Positions 24,498 to 32,728 of a stretch of DNA of 64,000 nt are shown piece by piece. Where the stretch lies: contig JAYFQE010000008.1 in NCBI GenBank assembly GCA_034927345.1, positions 62,001 to 126,000 on the forward strand. Reading direction: 5' to 3'. Both the position numbers and the translations under genes were made by a program. Origin of the DNA: JAYFQE01 sp034927345 (GTDB taxonomy: Bacteria; Bacillota; Clostridia; Saccharofermentanales; UBA5734). Under the pieces are notes generated by a model. The model saw only the letters and a list, made by a program, of their open reading frames with translations, had not been told where the DNA came from and ran no database searches. Within the stretch, counting starts at the first letter, position 1. Each line of letters opens with the position of its first letter.

Positions 24498-25483
24498 CCG
24501 CATCGTTATTCATCGCACTCTTTCTCGCTTCGGCGATCCGTATGTCGGTGCCGCTGCTTCTGGGCACTTTAGGAGAATCGCTGACCGAACGGTCAGGCCA
24601 TCTCAATCTGGGTGTTGAAGGATTGATGCTGATGGGCGCCGTAACCGGCTACCTGGTGGCTTACCGGACCGGCAATCTGGCGCTGGCGGTTTTAGCCGGC
24701 ATGCTGGGCGCCGGCTTCGGCAGTTTGATTTACGCCATATTGACGATAACCTTCCGAACCAAACAGGATGTCACCGGTTTAGCTCTAACCATTTTCGGCA
24801 CTGGATTTGCCAATACCCTGGGTAAATCGGTTGCCGGCACCATGACCCCGGATTCAATCCGGCAGTTCAGCCAGGCCAGTCCGCTGCAGCCGAATTTGAC
24901 CGGCGTGGAATCATGGCCGGTTGTCGGGCCGGTTCTGACATTTATCAGCACGGCTTTTCTGCAGCACAATCTTTTTGTTTATCTGTCCTATCTTCTGGCC
25001 TTGATCATGGCTTTGTACCTTTTTAAAACCAGGCAGGGCCTGCATGTGCGCTGTACCGGAGAGAATCCTGCTTCAGCCGACGCTTCCGGCATCAGAGTCA
25101 TTGCTATCCGCTATGTCCATGTGATTGTCGGCGGCATGCTGTGCGGCTTGGGCGGCGTCTATATATCGGTTATTAATGTCGGTACCTGGCTGGATGATAT
25201 CGTCGCCGGGCGCGGCTGGATTGTTGTCGCTTTGGTTATTTTTATTCGTTGGCACCCGCTGAAAGCCATGGCCGGTTCACTTTTGTTCGGCGCTTTGGAG
25301 ATCATTGGTTTCCGTCTGCAGCAGATTCCCGCCCTGGCCGGCTTACCGATTTTTTCGCAGTATATTATTGACATGTATCCCTATTTAATGACCATTTTGG
25401 TTTTGATCCTGACCTATGCGCGCAAAAAGGCCTGGCAGGGGCCGGCCGCTTTGGGTCAGGCTTATTTCCGCGAAGATCGCTGA
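24494..25483 (+). CDS. Nucleoside ABC transporter permease 2 (YufQ/NupQ-like)
   Basis: A 329-residue permease with about eight to nine membrane segments, coupled to permease 1 by an ATGA overlap. The LTERSGHLNLGVEGLMLMGA segment near residue 30 is highly characteristic of this family, as is GENPASADASGI. It completes the importer made of lipoprotein, ATPase and two permeases. Confidence 0.9.
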   Translation: MTASLFIALFLASAIRMSVPLLLGTLGESLTERSGHLNLGVEGLMLMGAVTGYLVAYRTGNLALAVLAGMLGAGFGSLIYAILTITFRTKQDVTGLALTIFGTGFANTLGKSVAGTMTPDSIRQFSQASPLQPNLTGVESWPVVGPVLTFISTAFLQHNLFVYLSYLLALIMALYLFKTRQGLHVRCTGENPASADASGIRVIAIRYVHVIVGGMLCGLGGVYISVINVGTWLDDIVAGRGWIVVALVIFIRWHPLKAMAGSLLFGALEIIGFRLQQIPALAGLPIFSQYIIDMYPYLMTILVLILTYARKKAWQGPAALGQAYFREDR

Positions 25484-25484
25484 T

Positions 25485-25527
25485 TCCCTTGCGATATTCG
25501 GTCCGGCAGGGATAAGTTTTATTTTTA
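25485..25527 (+). terminator. Weak terminator after the nucleoside importer
   Basis: TCCCT (25485-25489) pairs with AGGGA (25508-25512), followed by TAAGTTTTATTTTTAT. Short stem, so only a candidate. Confidence 0.4.
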
Positions 25528-25628
25528 TCGGGTGTTTTTTCACCTGCTTCTTGTTTACCTGGCGGACTTGTCATATGATAATTCCTGTAGACTCGGTTTA
25601 ACAGGTCTGAATGAAGGGGAATAGGGCA

Positions 25629-27062
25629 GTGCAATTAAGCAGCAGCGATATTTTAACCGATCTGGGAAAATTCATAACGGATCTTTTCCAGAACATGGCC
25701 AGCGGCCTGCTTTTTTTTGGCGGACCTCTGGATATTACCGTCGCCGTTTTGGATATACTGGCCACGACGCTGGTTGTCTATTATGTCTTGAAGATTCTTC
25801 GCGATTCGCGGGCCTGGCAGCTGCTAAAAGGACTGATCCTGATCCTGGCTTTCGCCGTCGTTTGCAGTTTGATCGGCTTAACGACCGTCGGCTTTCTGCT
25901 TAATAACACCATCTCGGTTCTGGCAATCGCTTTTGTTGTCATTTTTCAGCCTGAATTGCGCCGGGCTCTGGAAACGGTCGGCCGCAGCAGCTTTAATGTC
26001 ATTTCGTCGGCGATAACGCCGGAAGAAAAAGGCCGTTCATCCGGATCGGTCCATAATCTGATCGAAGCGATTGTGCGGGCTTGTGAAAAAATGGCCGAAA
26101 CGCGGACCGGCGCTTTGATTATTCTGGAAAGACAGACCAAACTTGGCGAATTGGTTGAGCAGGAGAATGTGGTTCAACTGGATGCGGCGGTTTCCGCAAC
26201 GATGCTGATGCAGATCTTTTATAAAGGATCTCCCTTGCATGATGGCGCAGTTTTAATCCGTGACGGCCGTTTGACAGCCGCCCGTGTTCATGTGCCTTTA
26301 TCGGATAATTATCATCTCCGCCGTGATTATGGCACCCGTCACCGGGCGGCGATCGGGGCCAGTGAAATGGGTGACGCGATCGCTGTTGTTGTTTCCGAAG
26401 AACGGGGCAGTATTGGCTTGACCCTTGAGGGACGGCTTTACCAGCTTGATAATGGCGATGCCTTACGGACCCTCCTGCATAAATTATTGACGCCGGGGCG
26501 CGGCAGCGTCAGTTTGAGCAATCTAAGCAGCTTGTTTCACAATCCCAGACGGCAGAACCAGCAGATCGACCTGCCGGCGGCGGATGCGGATTCAGCGGCT
26601 GACGATCTGCTGGTGGCGGCGCCGGCTTCTAAAACAGGCAGAAAAGCCAAACGGAGAACCCAGAATGTGCCGGTTCGCAAGAAACGCGCTCTGCTGACAA
26701 TCGCGTCACTGGCCATCGCCATTGTTCTCTGGCTATATGTCCAGGTGACGATTAATCCGATCGATACCAAATCCTATACGGTTCCGCTGACTTATCGGAA
26801 TGTGGAAGCCGCTCAGGATAAGGGCTATGACATCCAGTTCCCCTTGCAGAATGTCCAGGTTACGATTATGGGCCGCAAGAAGACGCTGAGCGGATTAAAA
26901 TCTGAATCAGTAACCGCCTATCTGGATTTTTCGCAAATCGACAGCACCGGACTAATCCGCATGAATGTTCAGATTGATACCAAAGGCCTTTTATACTTGC
27001 GCGCGTCATATATATCGCCGAATACAATCACCGTCAGCATCCGGGATAAGGCCGGCGAATGA
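25629..27062 (+). CDS. cdaA: CdaA-CdaR fusion: diadenylate cyclase with C-terminal YbbR domain
   Basis: A 477-residue fusion. Residues about 30-100 hold three membrane helices, then a DAC domain with DGA (205-207) and RHR (237-239), the ATP- and metal-binding motifs of diadenylate cyclases; it should make c-di-AMP from two ATP. After a loose linker (about 290-345) comes a new membrane helix (about 352-371) and one YbbR domain (about 375-477), as in the regulator CdaR. These are normally two adjacent genes, with several YbbR repeats in CdaR; here no stop separates them. The GTG at 25629 has AAGGGG 10 nt upstream; ATG 25611 lacks a site. glmM and glmS follow, the standard cda operon. Confidence 0.9.
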   Translation: MQLSSSDILTDLGKFITDLFQNMASGLLFFGGPLDITVAVLDILATTLVVYYVLKILRDSRAWQLLKGLILILAFAVVCSLIGLTTVGFLLNNTISVLAIAFVVIFQPELRRALETVGRSSFNVISSAITPEEKGRSSGSVHNLIEAIVRACEKMAETRTGALIILERQTKLGELVEQENVVQLDAAVSATMLMQIFYKGSPLHDGAVLIRDGRLTAARVHVPLSDNYHLRRDYGTRHRAAIGASEMGDAIAVVVSEERGSIGLTLEGRLYQLDNGDALRTLLHKLLTPGRGSVSLSNLSSLFHNPRRQNQQIDLPAADADSAADDLLVAAPASKTGRKAKRRTQNVPVRKKRALLTIASLAIAIVLWLYVQVTINPIDTKSYTVPLTYRNVEAAQDKGYDIQFPLQNVQVTIMGRKKTLSGLKSESVTAYLDFSQIDSTGLIRMNVQIDTKGLLYLRASYISPNTITVSIRDKAGE

Positions 27063-27156
27063 TGTGTTTGCCGCACTGTAATATTTCCGCAATATCAGCG
27101 TAAGCTTATTGTCGCATTATGCCGGCTAAGCGTGAAACATTAGCCTGAACGCCGGA

Positions 27157-27165
27157 TGATATAAT
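27157..27165 (+). promoter_or_regulatory. Extended -10 promoter before glmM
   Basis: TGA-TATAAT (27157-27165) lies 55 nt before the glmM ATG. No clear -35. It would allow glmM/glmS expression apart from the cyclase gene. The 158-nt gap holds no other obvious signal. Confidence 0.45.
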
Positions 27166-27220
27166 TAAGCCATCTTAAGCGTCCTGAAGGATTCATCCCG
27201 ATGAAAGAAAGGAACTCTGC

Positions 27221-28576
27221 ATGGCAAGAATGTTTGGAACGGATGGTGTGCGCGGTATTGCCAATAAGGAATTGACGCCTGATCTGGCTTATCGCCTCGG
27301 TTGGGCCGGCGCCCTTGTTCTGGCCGGTGAATGCCGGCATAAACCGGTGATCCTGGTTGGCAATGATGCCCGGATTTCCTGCAGTATGCTGGAAGCCGCC
27401 CTGGTCGCCGGTATCTGTTCGGCCGGCGCCGATGCTTTTATCGCCGGTGTGGTTCCGACGCCGGGCATCGCTTATCTGAGCCGCAAATATCACTGCGACG
27501 CCGGCGTCATGATATCGGCGTCCCATAATTCATATGAATTTAACGGCATAAAATTTTTCAGCGGCACCGGCCATAAACTGCCGGATGAAACCGAAGATCG
27601 CATCGAAAACATGATTCACGCTTATGATGAACAGGTTGGCGATCGGCCGACCGGCGATGCGATCGGCCGGCGCATCGAAAAGAAAAATGCCTCGCACGAC
27701 TATGTCGAGCATTTGAAACGCCGTATGAGTGTCGACCTGAGCGGCCTGAAAATCGGGCTTGATTGCGCCAACGGCGCCAGCGCTCATATAGCGACCGGGT
27801 TGTTCAGCGATTTGGGCGCCGATGTTGTGGCTATCGGCATCGAACCGGACGGTGTCAATATCAATGCCAATTGCGGTTCCCTGCATCTCGACCGCCTGCG
27901 CGGTCTGGTACGCCGGGAAAGCTGCGATATCGGCATTGCCTTTGATGGTGACGCCGACCGCATGCTGGCGGTCGATGAGAACGGCGTGGTCGTCGACGGG
28001 GATGTCCTGATGGCGATCATTGCCCTGGATATGAAACAGCTGGGGCAATTGCGCCAGGATACCTTGGTCGTAACGGTCATGAGCAACCTGGGACTGGAAA
28101 TCATGGCGCGGGAAAATGGCATTGCTTTGGTTAAGACCAAGGTCGGCGACCGGTATGTCCTGGAAGAAATGCTCAAATCAGGCTATGTCATCGGCGGCGA
28201 GCAATCCGGTCATATTATCCTTCTGGATCATGCCACAACCGGCGACGGACTGCTTAGCGCCCTGCGTTTGCTCCGCGCTTTGACGCGGACCGGCAAACGG
28301 CTCAGTGAAGCGCGCCGCGTGATGACTGTTTTGCCGCAGGTCACCAAGAGCGCCCACATCGATAACTGCCGGAAGGCTCAGGTTCTGGAAGATGAGGAAA
28401 TATGTGCCGCCGTCAATATGATGGAGCGTCAGCTTGATGGCTGCGGGCGGGTTCTGGTCCGGGCATCCGGTACGGAACCGATCATCCGCGTCATGCTGGA
28501 AGGGCAGGATACTGAACGGATCACCCGGATGGCTGAGCAGCTGACGCAATTGATCATCAGCCGTTATGGCGCCTGA
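27221..28576 (+). CDS. glmM: Phosphoglucosamine mutase
   Basis: A 451-residue alpha-D-phosphohexomutase that converts glucosamine-6-phosphate to glucosamine-1-phosphate for peptidoglycan synthesis. It opens with ARMFGTDGVRGIAN, has catalytic Ser101 in ISASHN, the magnesium loop DGDADR near residue 245 and the sugar-phosphate site RASGTEPIIRV at the end. The residues after SASHN read SYEFNGIKFF instead of the more common P-x-x-DNGIKFF. A GAAAGGAA site precedes the ATG. GlmM is a known partner and inhibitor of CdaA, consistent with this neighbourhood. Confidence 0.95.
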   Translation: MARMFGTDGVRGIANKELTPDLAYRLGWAGALVLAGECRHKPVILVGNDARISCSMLEAALVAGICSAGADAFIAGVVPTPGIAYLSRKYHCDAGVMISASHNSYEFNGIKFFSGTGHKLPDETEDRIENMIHAYDEQVGDRPTGDAIGRRIEKKNASHDYVEHLKRRMSVDLSGLKIGLDCANGASAHIATGLFSDLGADVVAIGIEPDGVNINANCGSLHLDRLRGLVRRESCDIGIAFDGDADRMLAVDENGVVVDGDVLMAIIALDMKQLGQLRQDTLVVTVMSNLGLEIMARENGIALVKTKVGDRYVLEEMLKSGYVIGGEQSGHIILLDHATTGDGLLSALRLLRALTRTGKRLSEARRVMTVLPQVTKSAHIDNCRKAQVLEDEEICAAVNMMERQLDGCGRVLVRASGTEPIIRVMLEGQDTERITRMAEQLTQLIISRYGA

Positions 28577-28652
28577 TTTATTAAAATACCAAAGGCTCTG
28601 ATATCATCAATCGTTTATCCATAGAGTGAACTGATAAAGAGGGGAAGACAAC

Positions 28653-30515
28653 ATGTGTGGCATTGTTGGCTATATTGGCGCGCTTCCGGCGCTGCCTGTT
28701 TTACTTGACGGTTTAAGCCGTCTGGAATATCGGGGGTATGACTCCTCCGGCGTTGCTTTTATTGACGGTTCGCAGATCTCAGTGCGTAAAAAGAAAGGCC
28801 GTCTGGCCGTCCTGCGGCATGATCTGGAAGCCGGCGGATTATTAAACAGCACGAACCCGGAAGCTGTCGCTATTCATCTCGGGATCGGTCATACGCGCTG
28901 GGCGACGCATGGCGTGCCGAGTGATGAAAATTCCCATCCTCATAAATCTGCCAACGGCCGGATTGCTGTTGTCCACAACGGCATTATCGAAAATTATCTC
29001 GAATTGAAGCGTTATTTACAGGACCTGGGCTATGCTTTCCAATCGGAGACCGACACGGAAGTTGTCGCGCATCTGATCGAACACCACTATGAGCATCATA
29101 CCTCGGCCGGCCTGACGGCTGCCGTGCGCCAGGCTCTGGCTGAGATAGAAGGCTCTTATGCCCTTGGCGTTTTATGTGCCGACTGTCCGGACAGTTTTGT
29201 CGCTGCCCGCAAGGACAGCCCCCTGGTGATCGGCGACGGTGAAGAGGGCCGTTTCATCGCGTCCGATATACCCGCTATCCTGAGCTATACCCGCAAAGTG
29301 ATCATTATGGAAGATCGGGAGATCGCTTTGATCAGCCGCCGTGAAATTCAACTTTTTGATGCGCTTGGCCGGCCGGTTTCCCGTCGGCCGATTTTGATCG
29401 ACTGGGATTGCGCGGCAGCGGAAAAAGGCGGATTTGCCCATTTTATGATGAAGGAAATCTATGATGAACCTAAGGCGGTGAGGGATACTTTGTCACCGCA
29501 TATACGCCGGGGAGCGGTTGTTTTGCCGGAGATCAACTGGGAACCTTCCTGGCTGGCGGCAATCCGCCAAATTCGCATTGTTGCCTGCGGTACGGCTTAT
29601 CATGCCGGCATGGTCGGGAAATTTGTCCTGGAGGATTTGTGCCGCATTCCCGTAGAGGTGGACATCGCATCCGAATTTCGTTACCGCAACCCGATCATCG
29701 ATGAACAAACGCTGGTTCTGATTATCAGCCAGTCCGGCGAAACACTGGACACATTGGCCGCCATGCGCGAAGCGCACCGGCGGGGCGGCAGGACCCTGGC
29801 GATTGTCAATGTCGTGGGCAGTTCCATTGCCCGGGAAGCCGATTCGGTTCTCTACACCGGCGCCGGACCTGAAATTGCCGTCGCTTCGACCAAAGCTTAT
29901 AATACACAGCTGGCTGCCCTTTATTTGATCGCCCTATATATGGCCGGCCGCCTTGGCCGGCTGGATAAGGACAAAATGCAGGTATATCTGACCCATTTGT
30001 CCGGCTTGCCGGATATGCTGGAAAAAACTCTGATGGCACACGATCAGATCCAGCGATTTGCTTCCGCTCATTTTAACGCCCGCAGCATATTTTTTATCGG
30101 ACGAGGCCTTGATTATGCCTTATCGATGGAAGCATCGTTAAAACTGAAAGAAATTTCCTATATCCATTCGGAGGCGTACGCCGGCGGTGAATTGAAACAC
30201 GGGACAATCGCTTTGATTGAAGAAGGAACGCTGGTGGTTTGCCCGCTGACACAGCCGGCGCTGGTTGATAAAATGATCAGCAACATCCGCGAAGTTAAGG
30301 CCAGAGGAGCGGTGGTTCTGGGAATTCTGACCCCTTGCTGCGCCAAGGCCGCATCGGTATGCGACCGGGTTGTGGAAATTCCCGATGTTGATCCTTTGCT
30401 GGCGCCTGTGATTGCGGTTACGCCGGCTCAGTTGTTTGCCTATTATATGTCGGTCAATAAAGGTCTGGATGTCGATAAACCCCGCAACCTGGCTAAAAGT
30501 GTTACAGTGGAGTGA
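28653..30515 (+). CDS. glmS: Glutamine-fructose-6-phosphate aminotransferase (isomerizing)
   Basis: 620 residues. The N-terminal Ntn glutaminase starts MCGIVGYIG with Cys2 as nucleophile; two SIS domains follow (IVACGTAYHAG, SQSGETLDT, FFIGRG) and the C-terminus ends DKPRNLAKSVTVE, the strongly conserved GlmS tail. It makes glucosamine-6-phosphate, feeding GlmM. The upstream gap is only 76 nt, too small for the glmS ribozyme found in many Bacillota. AGAGGGGAAG is the ribosome site. Ends the cda-glm unit. Confidence 0.97.
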   Translation: MCGIVGYIGALPALPVLLDGLSRLEYRGYDSSGVAFIDGSQISVRKKKGRLAVLRHDLEAGGLLNSTNPEAVAIHLGIGHTRWATHGVPSDENSHPHKSANGRIAVVHNGIIENYLELKRYLQDLGYAFQSETDTEVVAHLIEHHYEHHTSAGLTAAVRQALAEIEGSYALGVLCADCPDSFVAARKDSPLVIGDGEEGRFIASDIPAILSYTRKVIIMEDREIALISRREIQLFDALGRPVSRRPILIDWDCAAAEKGGFAHFMMKEIYDEPKAVRDTLSPHIRRGAVVLPEINWEPSWLAAIRQIRIVACGTAYHAGMVGKFVLEDLCRIPVEVDIASEFRYRNPIIDEQTLVLIISQSGETLDTLAAMREAHRRGGRTLAIVNVVGSSIAREADSVLYTGAGPEIAVASTKAYNTQLAALYLIALYMAGRLGRLDKDKMQVYLTHLSGLPDMLEKTLMAHDQIQRFASAHFNARSIFFIGRGLDYALSMEASLKLKEISYIHSEAYAGGELKHGTIALIEEGTLVVCPLTQPALVDKMISNIREVKARGAVVLGILTPCCAKAASVCDRVVEIPDVDPLLAPVIAVTPAQLFAYYMSVNKGLDVDKPRNLAKSVTVE

Positions 30516-30630
30516 GTCGGCTGCATTTGGCCGCGCCTCTGTTTATTTAAAATACTTGTTTATTAGCGGAAGTGAAATAATTATAAATAATGAGTCAGTA
30601 GATTTTTATTCAAAATGACAAATAGAAAGC

Positions 30631-30669
30631 GCCAGACAGTCACTTAATTTGCTGTCTGGCTGTTTATTA
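30631..30669 (+). terminator. glmS terminator
   Basis: A perfect 9-bp stem GCCAGACAG (30631-30639) / CTGTCTGGC (30652-30660) followed by TGTTTATTA. Confidence 0.8.
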
Positions 30670-30859
30670 GGGAAAATTTAAATCAAATAATAATCTTATA
30701 TTTATTTATAACGGATAACAGGCAGATAAATTTGTGTTATAGGCATTTGATCTAAATAAAGCGCATTTTTAAATTTGTAAAAGAAATAGCGATGATTTGA
30801 CAGATTAGAAACCCAAATAGTCCTTTATTATAGAAAAACCATAAAAAGACGGCAATGCC

Positions 30860-30887
30860 ATAGAAATGAATAATTATTCATTTCTAT
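30860..30887. repeat. 28-bp perfect palindrome in the intergenic region
   Basis: Two 14-bp arms, ATAGAAATGAATAA and its exact complement, meet without a loop. It lies in the 978-bp gap 30516-31493 between glmS and flgB, which otherwise holds a terminator, promoter, riboswitch and AT-rich sequence without reading frames. It could be an operator or a strong hairpin. Confidence 0.65.
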
Positions 30888-31217
30888 ATATATCGTAAGA
30901 AATTCAATTTACTTTAGCGGTATTTTCAAAAAATATTTAATGAAAACGATGGATCCGGCCGGGCTGGTTTGAGAAAGTAAAAATATGTTGCAGCGGACAG
31001 TTTGCTGCGATATTTAATGAACGAATAAAATTATATGGGAATAATCATTATAAAAATATCAGTTGGAGCTTCATGACAGCGATTGTTTGAATCAATCGAA
31101 AAGGTCATATTCATTTTGTAAACCCCCTGTAATGTCAATATTTCCTTAATGGATACTGTCAAATAAAAGTCACGAACTTTGTGAAAATTGCACGGCCGAC
31201 AATATAGAAATATACTC

Positions 31218-31246
31218 TTGACAAATATTGACGCTATCGATAAACT
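31218..31246 (+). promoter_or_regulatory. Probable sigma-A promoter of the flagellar operon
   Basis: Perfect TTGACA (31218-31223), a 17-nt spacer and TAAACT (31241-31246, 4 of 6 matches). It would start a leader near 31253 that runs through the c-di-GMP riboswitch into flgB. No sigma-28 or sigma-54 pattern was noticed here. Confidence 0.5.
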
Positions 31247-31313
31247 GTGTCATGTACTGTTTATGATCAAATGACAAATAACAAAATTATAAACTGTACA
31301 ACCAAACAATCCG

Positions 31314-31405
31314 ATAAGGGCAAAATCAGCGAAAGCTGACTACGCAAAGCTAAAGGGCCTGAAAGATATGCTTACAGCATATCACGGCAGCCAGCTACCG
31401 GCACA
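31314..31405 (+). ncRNA. Cyclic di-GMP-I (GEMM-I) riboswitch aptamer
   Basis: The conserved core is present in order: GGGCAAAA, a hairpin capped by a GAAA tetraloop (TCAGC-GAAA-GCTGA), ACGCAAAGCTAAAGGGCCTGAAAG, a variable hairpin (31365-31383), and the receptor hairpin ACGGCAGCCAGCTACCGGC. These match the GEMM-I consensus, including the GNRA loop that docks in the receptor. It lies 89 nt before the flgB ATG and should couple flagellar gene expression to c-di-GMP. Family assignment is firm; direction of control is not. Confidence 0.93.
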
Positions 31406-31430
31406 AAGCAGGATATGCTCCTTCTTTTTG
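31376..31430 (+). terminator. Possible riboswitch-controlled terminator
   Basis: GATATGCT occurs twice (31365-31372 inside the aptamer and 31412-31419 after it). Both copies can pair with AGCATATC (31376-31383). Pairing with the second copy would form a stem followed by CCTTCTTTTTG, a terminator. The local aptamer hairpin has a much smaller loop, so whether the second fold forms is uncertain. Confidence 0.45.
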
Positions 31431-31470
31431 TAGTAGCTGAATTATTAGCTATTGAATAATTAAGCTACTA
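31431..31470 (+). repeat. Long hairpin between riboswitch and flgB
   Basis: TAGTAGCT plus AATTATT pair with AATAATT plus AGCTACTA: a 16-position stem with one mismatch and an 8-nt loop, ending 10 nt before the flgB ribosome site (GAGGAG). Its GTAGCTG (31433-31439) can also pair with CAGCTAC in the aptamer (31392-31398), so it may be part of the switch. Confidence 0.6.
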
Positions 31471-31493
31471 TACAATTACTGAGGAGTGCGCTT

Positions 31494-31943
31494 ATGCTGG
31501 AATCTTCGATGAACCAGATTAATATTCTGCAAAATGCATTAGACGCATCATGGCTGCGCAATCAGGTCATCGCCCATAATATCGCGAATGCCGATACCCC
31601 TGATTTCAAAGCATCTGATGTTTCTTTTCAAGCTGCAATGGAGCAAGTAACCGCTGCGGATAATCAATACAGCCGCTCGGCTGGCGATCCTGTCAGTAAT
31701 AAAAATAATATTACCAGAATAGTATCCACCGGCGCGGACGATAGTCAGGAAGACAGCCGGGAGCTGTCTGGTATTTCTGTTGTCCAGGATGAGGATTCCT
31801 CAATTCGAATGGACGGCAATAATGTCGATTCGGATGCTGAAATGGCCAAACTGGCCAGCAATACCATTTTGTATAATTCATTGATTTATGCAGTACGGCA
31901 AGAGACAAATCTCTTAAAAATAGCTATTACAGAAGGGAAATGA
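31494..31943 (+). CDS. flgB: Flagellar basal-body rod protein FlgB
   Basis: 149 residues. N-terminal rod motif (NQVIAHNIANADTPDFKA) and C-terminal amphipathic helix that packs into the rod. Proximal rod subunit exported by the flagellar secretion system. First gene of the operon, with a GAGGAG site 7 nt before the ATG and the c-di-GMP riboswitch in its leader. Its stop overlaps flgC (ATGA). Confidence 0.95.
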   Translation: MLESSMNQINILQNALDASWLRNQVIAHNIANADTPDFKASDVSFQAAMEQVTAADNQYSRSAGDPVSNKNNITRIVSTGADDSQEDSRELSGISVVQDEDSSIRMDGNNVDSDAEMAKLASNTILYNSLIYAVRQETNLLKIAITEGK

Positions 31944-32380
31944 GCATCATGAGTGTATTTGGAGCTATTCAAATCAGCGCTTCCGGATTAACGGCCCAGA
32001 GTTACCGGATGGATGTTATCGCCCAGAACATCGCTAATGCTGAAACAACCCGTACCGAAAATGGTACGCCTTATCAGCGGCGCAGCGTTGTTTTAGCCGA
32101 ACAAACGGGCAGCCAGACTTTTGCCGATGTCATGGCCCGGGAACAATCGGCCGGCGGTGTCAGTGTCGTTGCCACCGAAGCCGACACCAGTCCCTTCGAG
32201 ATGGTTTACAATCCTTCGCATCCGGACGCCGATGCCGATGGTTATGTATCGATGCCGAATGTCGATCTGACCCAGGAATATGTTGACCTGATATCGGCTT
32301 CCCGTTCATATGAAGCTAATTTAACGGTTTTGAACGCTACCAAACAAATGGCCATGAGCGCCCTGGAACTGGGTAAATGA
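31940..32380 (+). CDS. flgC: Flagellar basal-body rod protein FlgC
   Basis: 146 residues. MDVIAQNIANAETTRTENG near the start and the tail VDLTQEYVDLISASRSYEANLTVLNATK are diagnostic for FlgC, a rod subunit. It is coupled to flgB by a 4-nt overlap; an internal ATG at 31949 is an alternative start that changes little. Confidence 0.95.
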   Translation: MSIMSVFGAIQISASGLTAQSYRMDVIAQNIANAETTRTENGTPYQRRSVVLAEQTGSQTFADVMAREQSAGGVSVVATEADTSPFEMVYNPSHPDADADGYVSMPNVDLTQEYVDLISASRSYEANLTVLNATKQMAMSALELGK

Positions 32381-32388
32381 GGTGAGAC

Positions 32389-32703
32389 ATGTCTTCAATC
32401 GATGCTGTACAAAATCAAATTTTCAGTCAAATCAACAATCTGCTGTCATCATCGCAAAACCAGGCGGCTTCGAACACGGAAAGCACATCTTTTGCCGACC
32501 TGCTGGAATCCTTGACAACGCCGGCAGATGCCGCGATTGATCAAAGCCAGGTTGCAAGTCTGGCTTTGGCGACCGGCGAAACTGAAGATATCCATACTTC
32601 CCTGATTGCCGCGGATAAAGCTGAATTGGCGCTTAGCCTGACTTTAGCTGTACGGAACAAAATGCTTGACGCTTATAAAGAAGTTATCAATATGCAAATA
32701 TAA
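32389..32703 (+). CDS. fliE: Flagellar hook-basal body protein FliE
   Basis: 104 residues, the usual length. The C-terminal half (HTSLIAADKAELALSLTLAVRNKMLDAYKEVINMQI) is the conserved FliE helix pair that joins the MS ring to the rod. Nine nt after flgC. Confidence 0.95.
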   Translation: MSSIDAVQNQIFSQINNLLSSSQNQAASNTESTSFADLLESLTTPADAAIDQSQVASLALATGETEDIHTSLIAADKAELALSLTLAVRNKMLDAYKEVINMQI

Positions 32704-32728
32704 TCTTTGAAAGCAGGTCATCCAATTC

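Noticed and set aside
28577..28652. glmS ribozyme before glmS
   Set aside because: The gap is only 76 nt, far too short for the ribozyme, and its core sequence is not seen.
30516..31213. Hidden genes in the 978-bp AT-rich gap
   Set aside because: No frame with a ribosome site or recognisable protein sequence, and no tRNA or CRISPR-like repeats, were found.
31431..31470. Invertible flagellar switch like that of C. difficile
   Set aside because: The arms are only 24 bp apart; that switch inverts a much longer segment between its repeats. No recombinase is adjacent.
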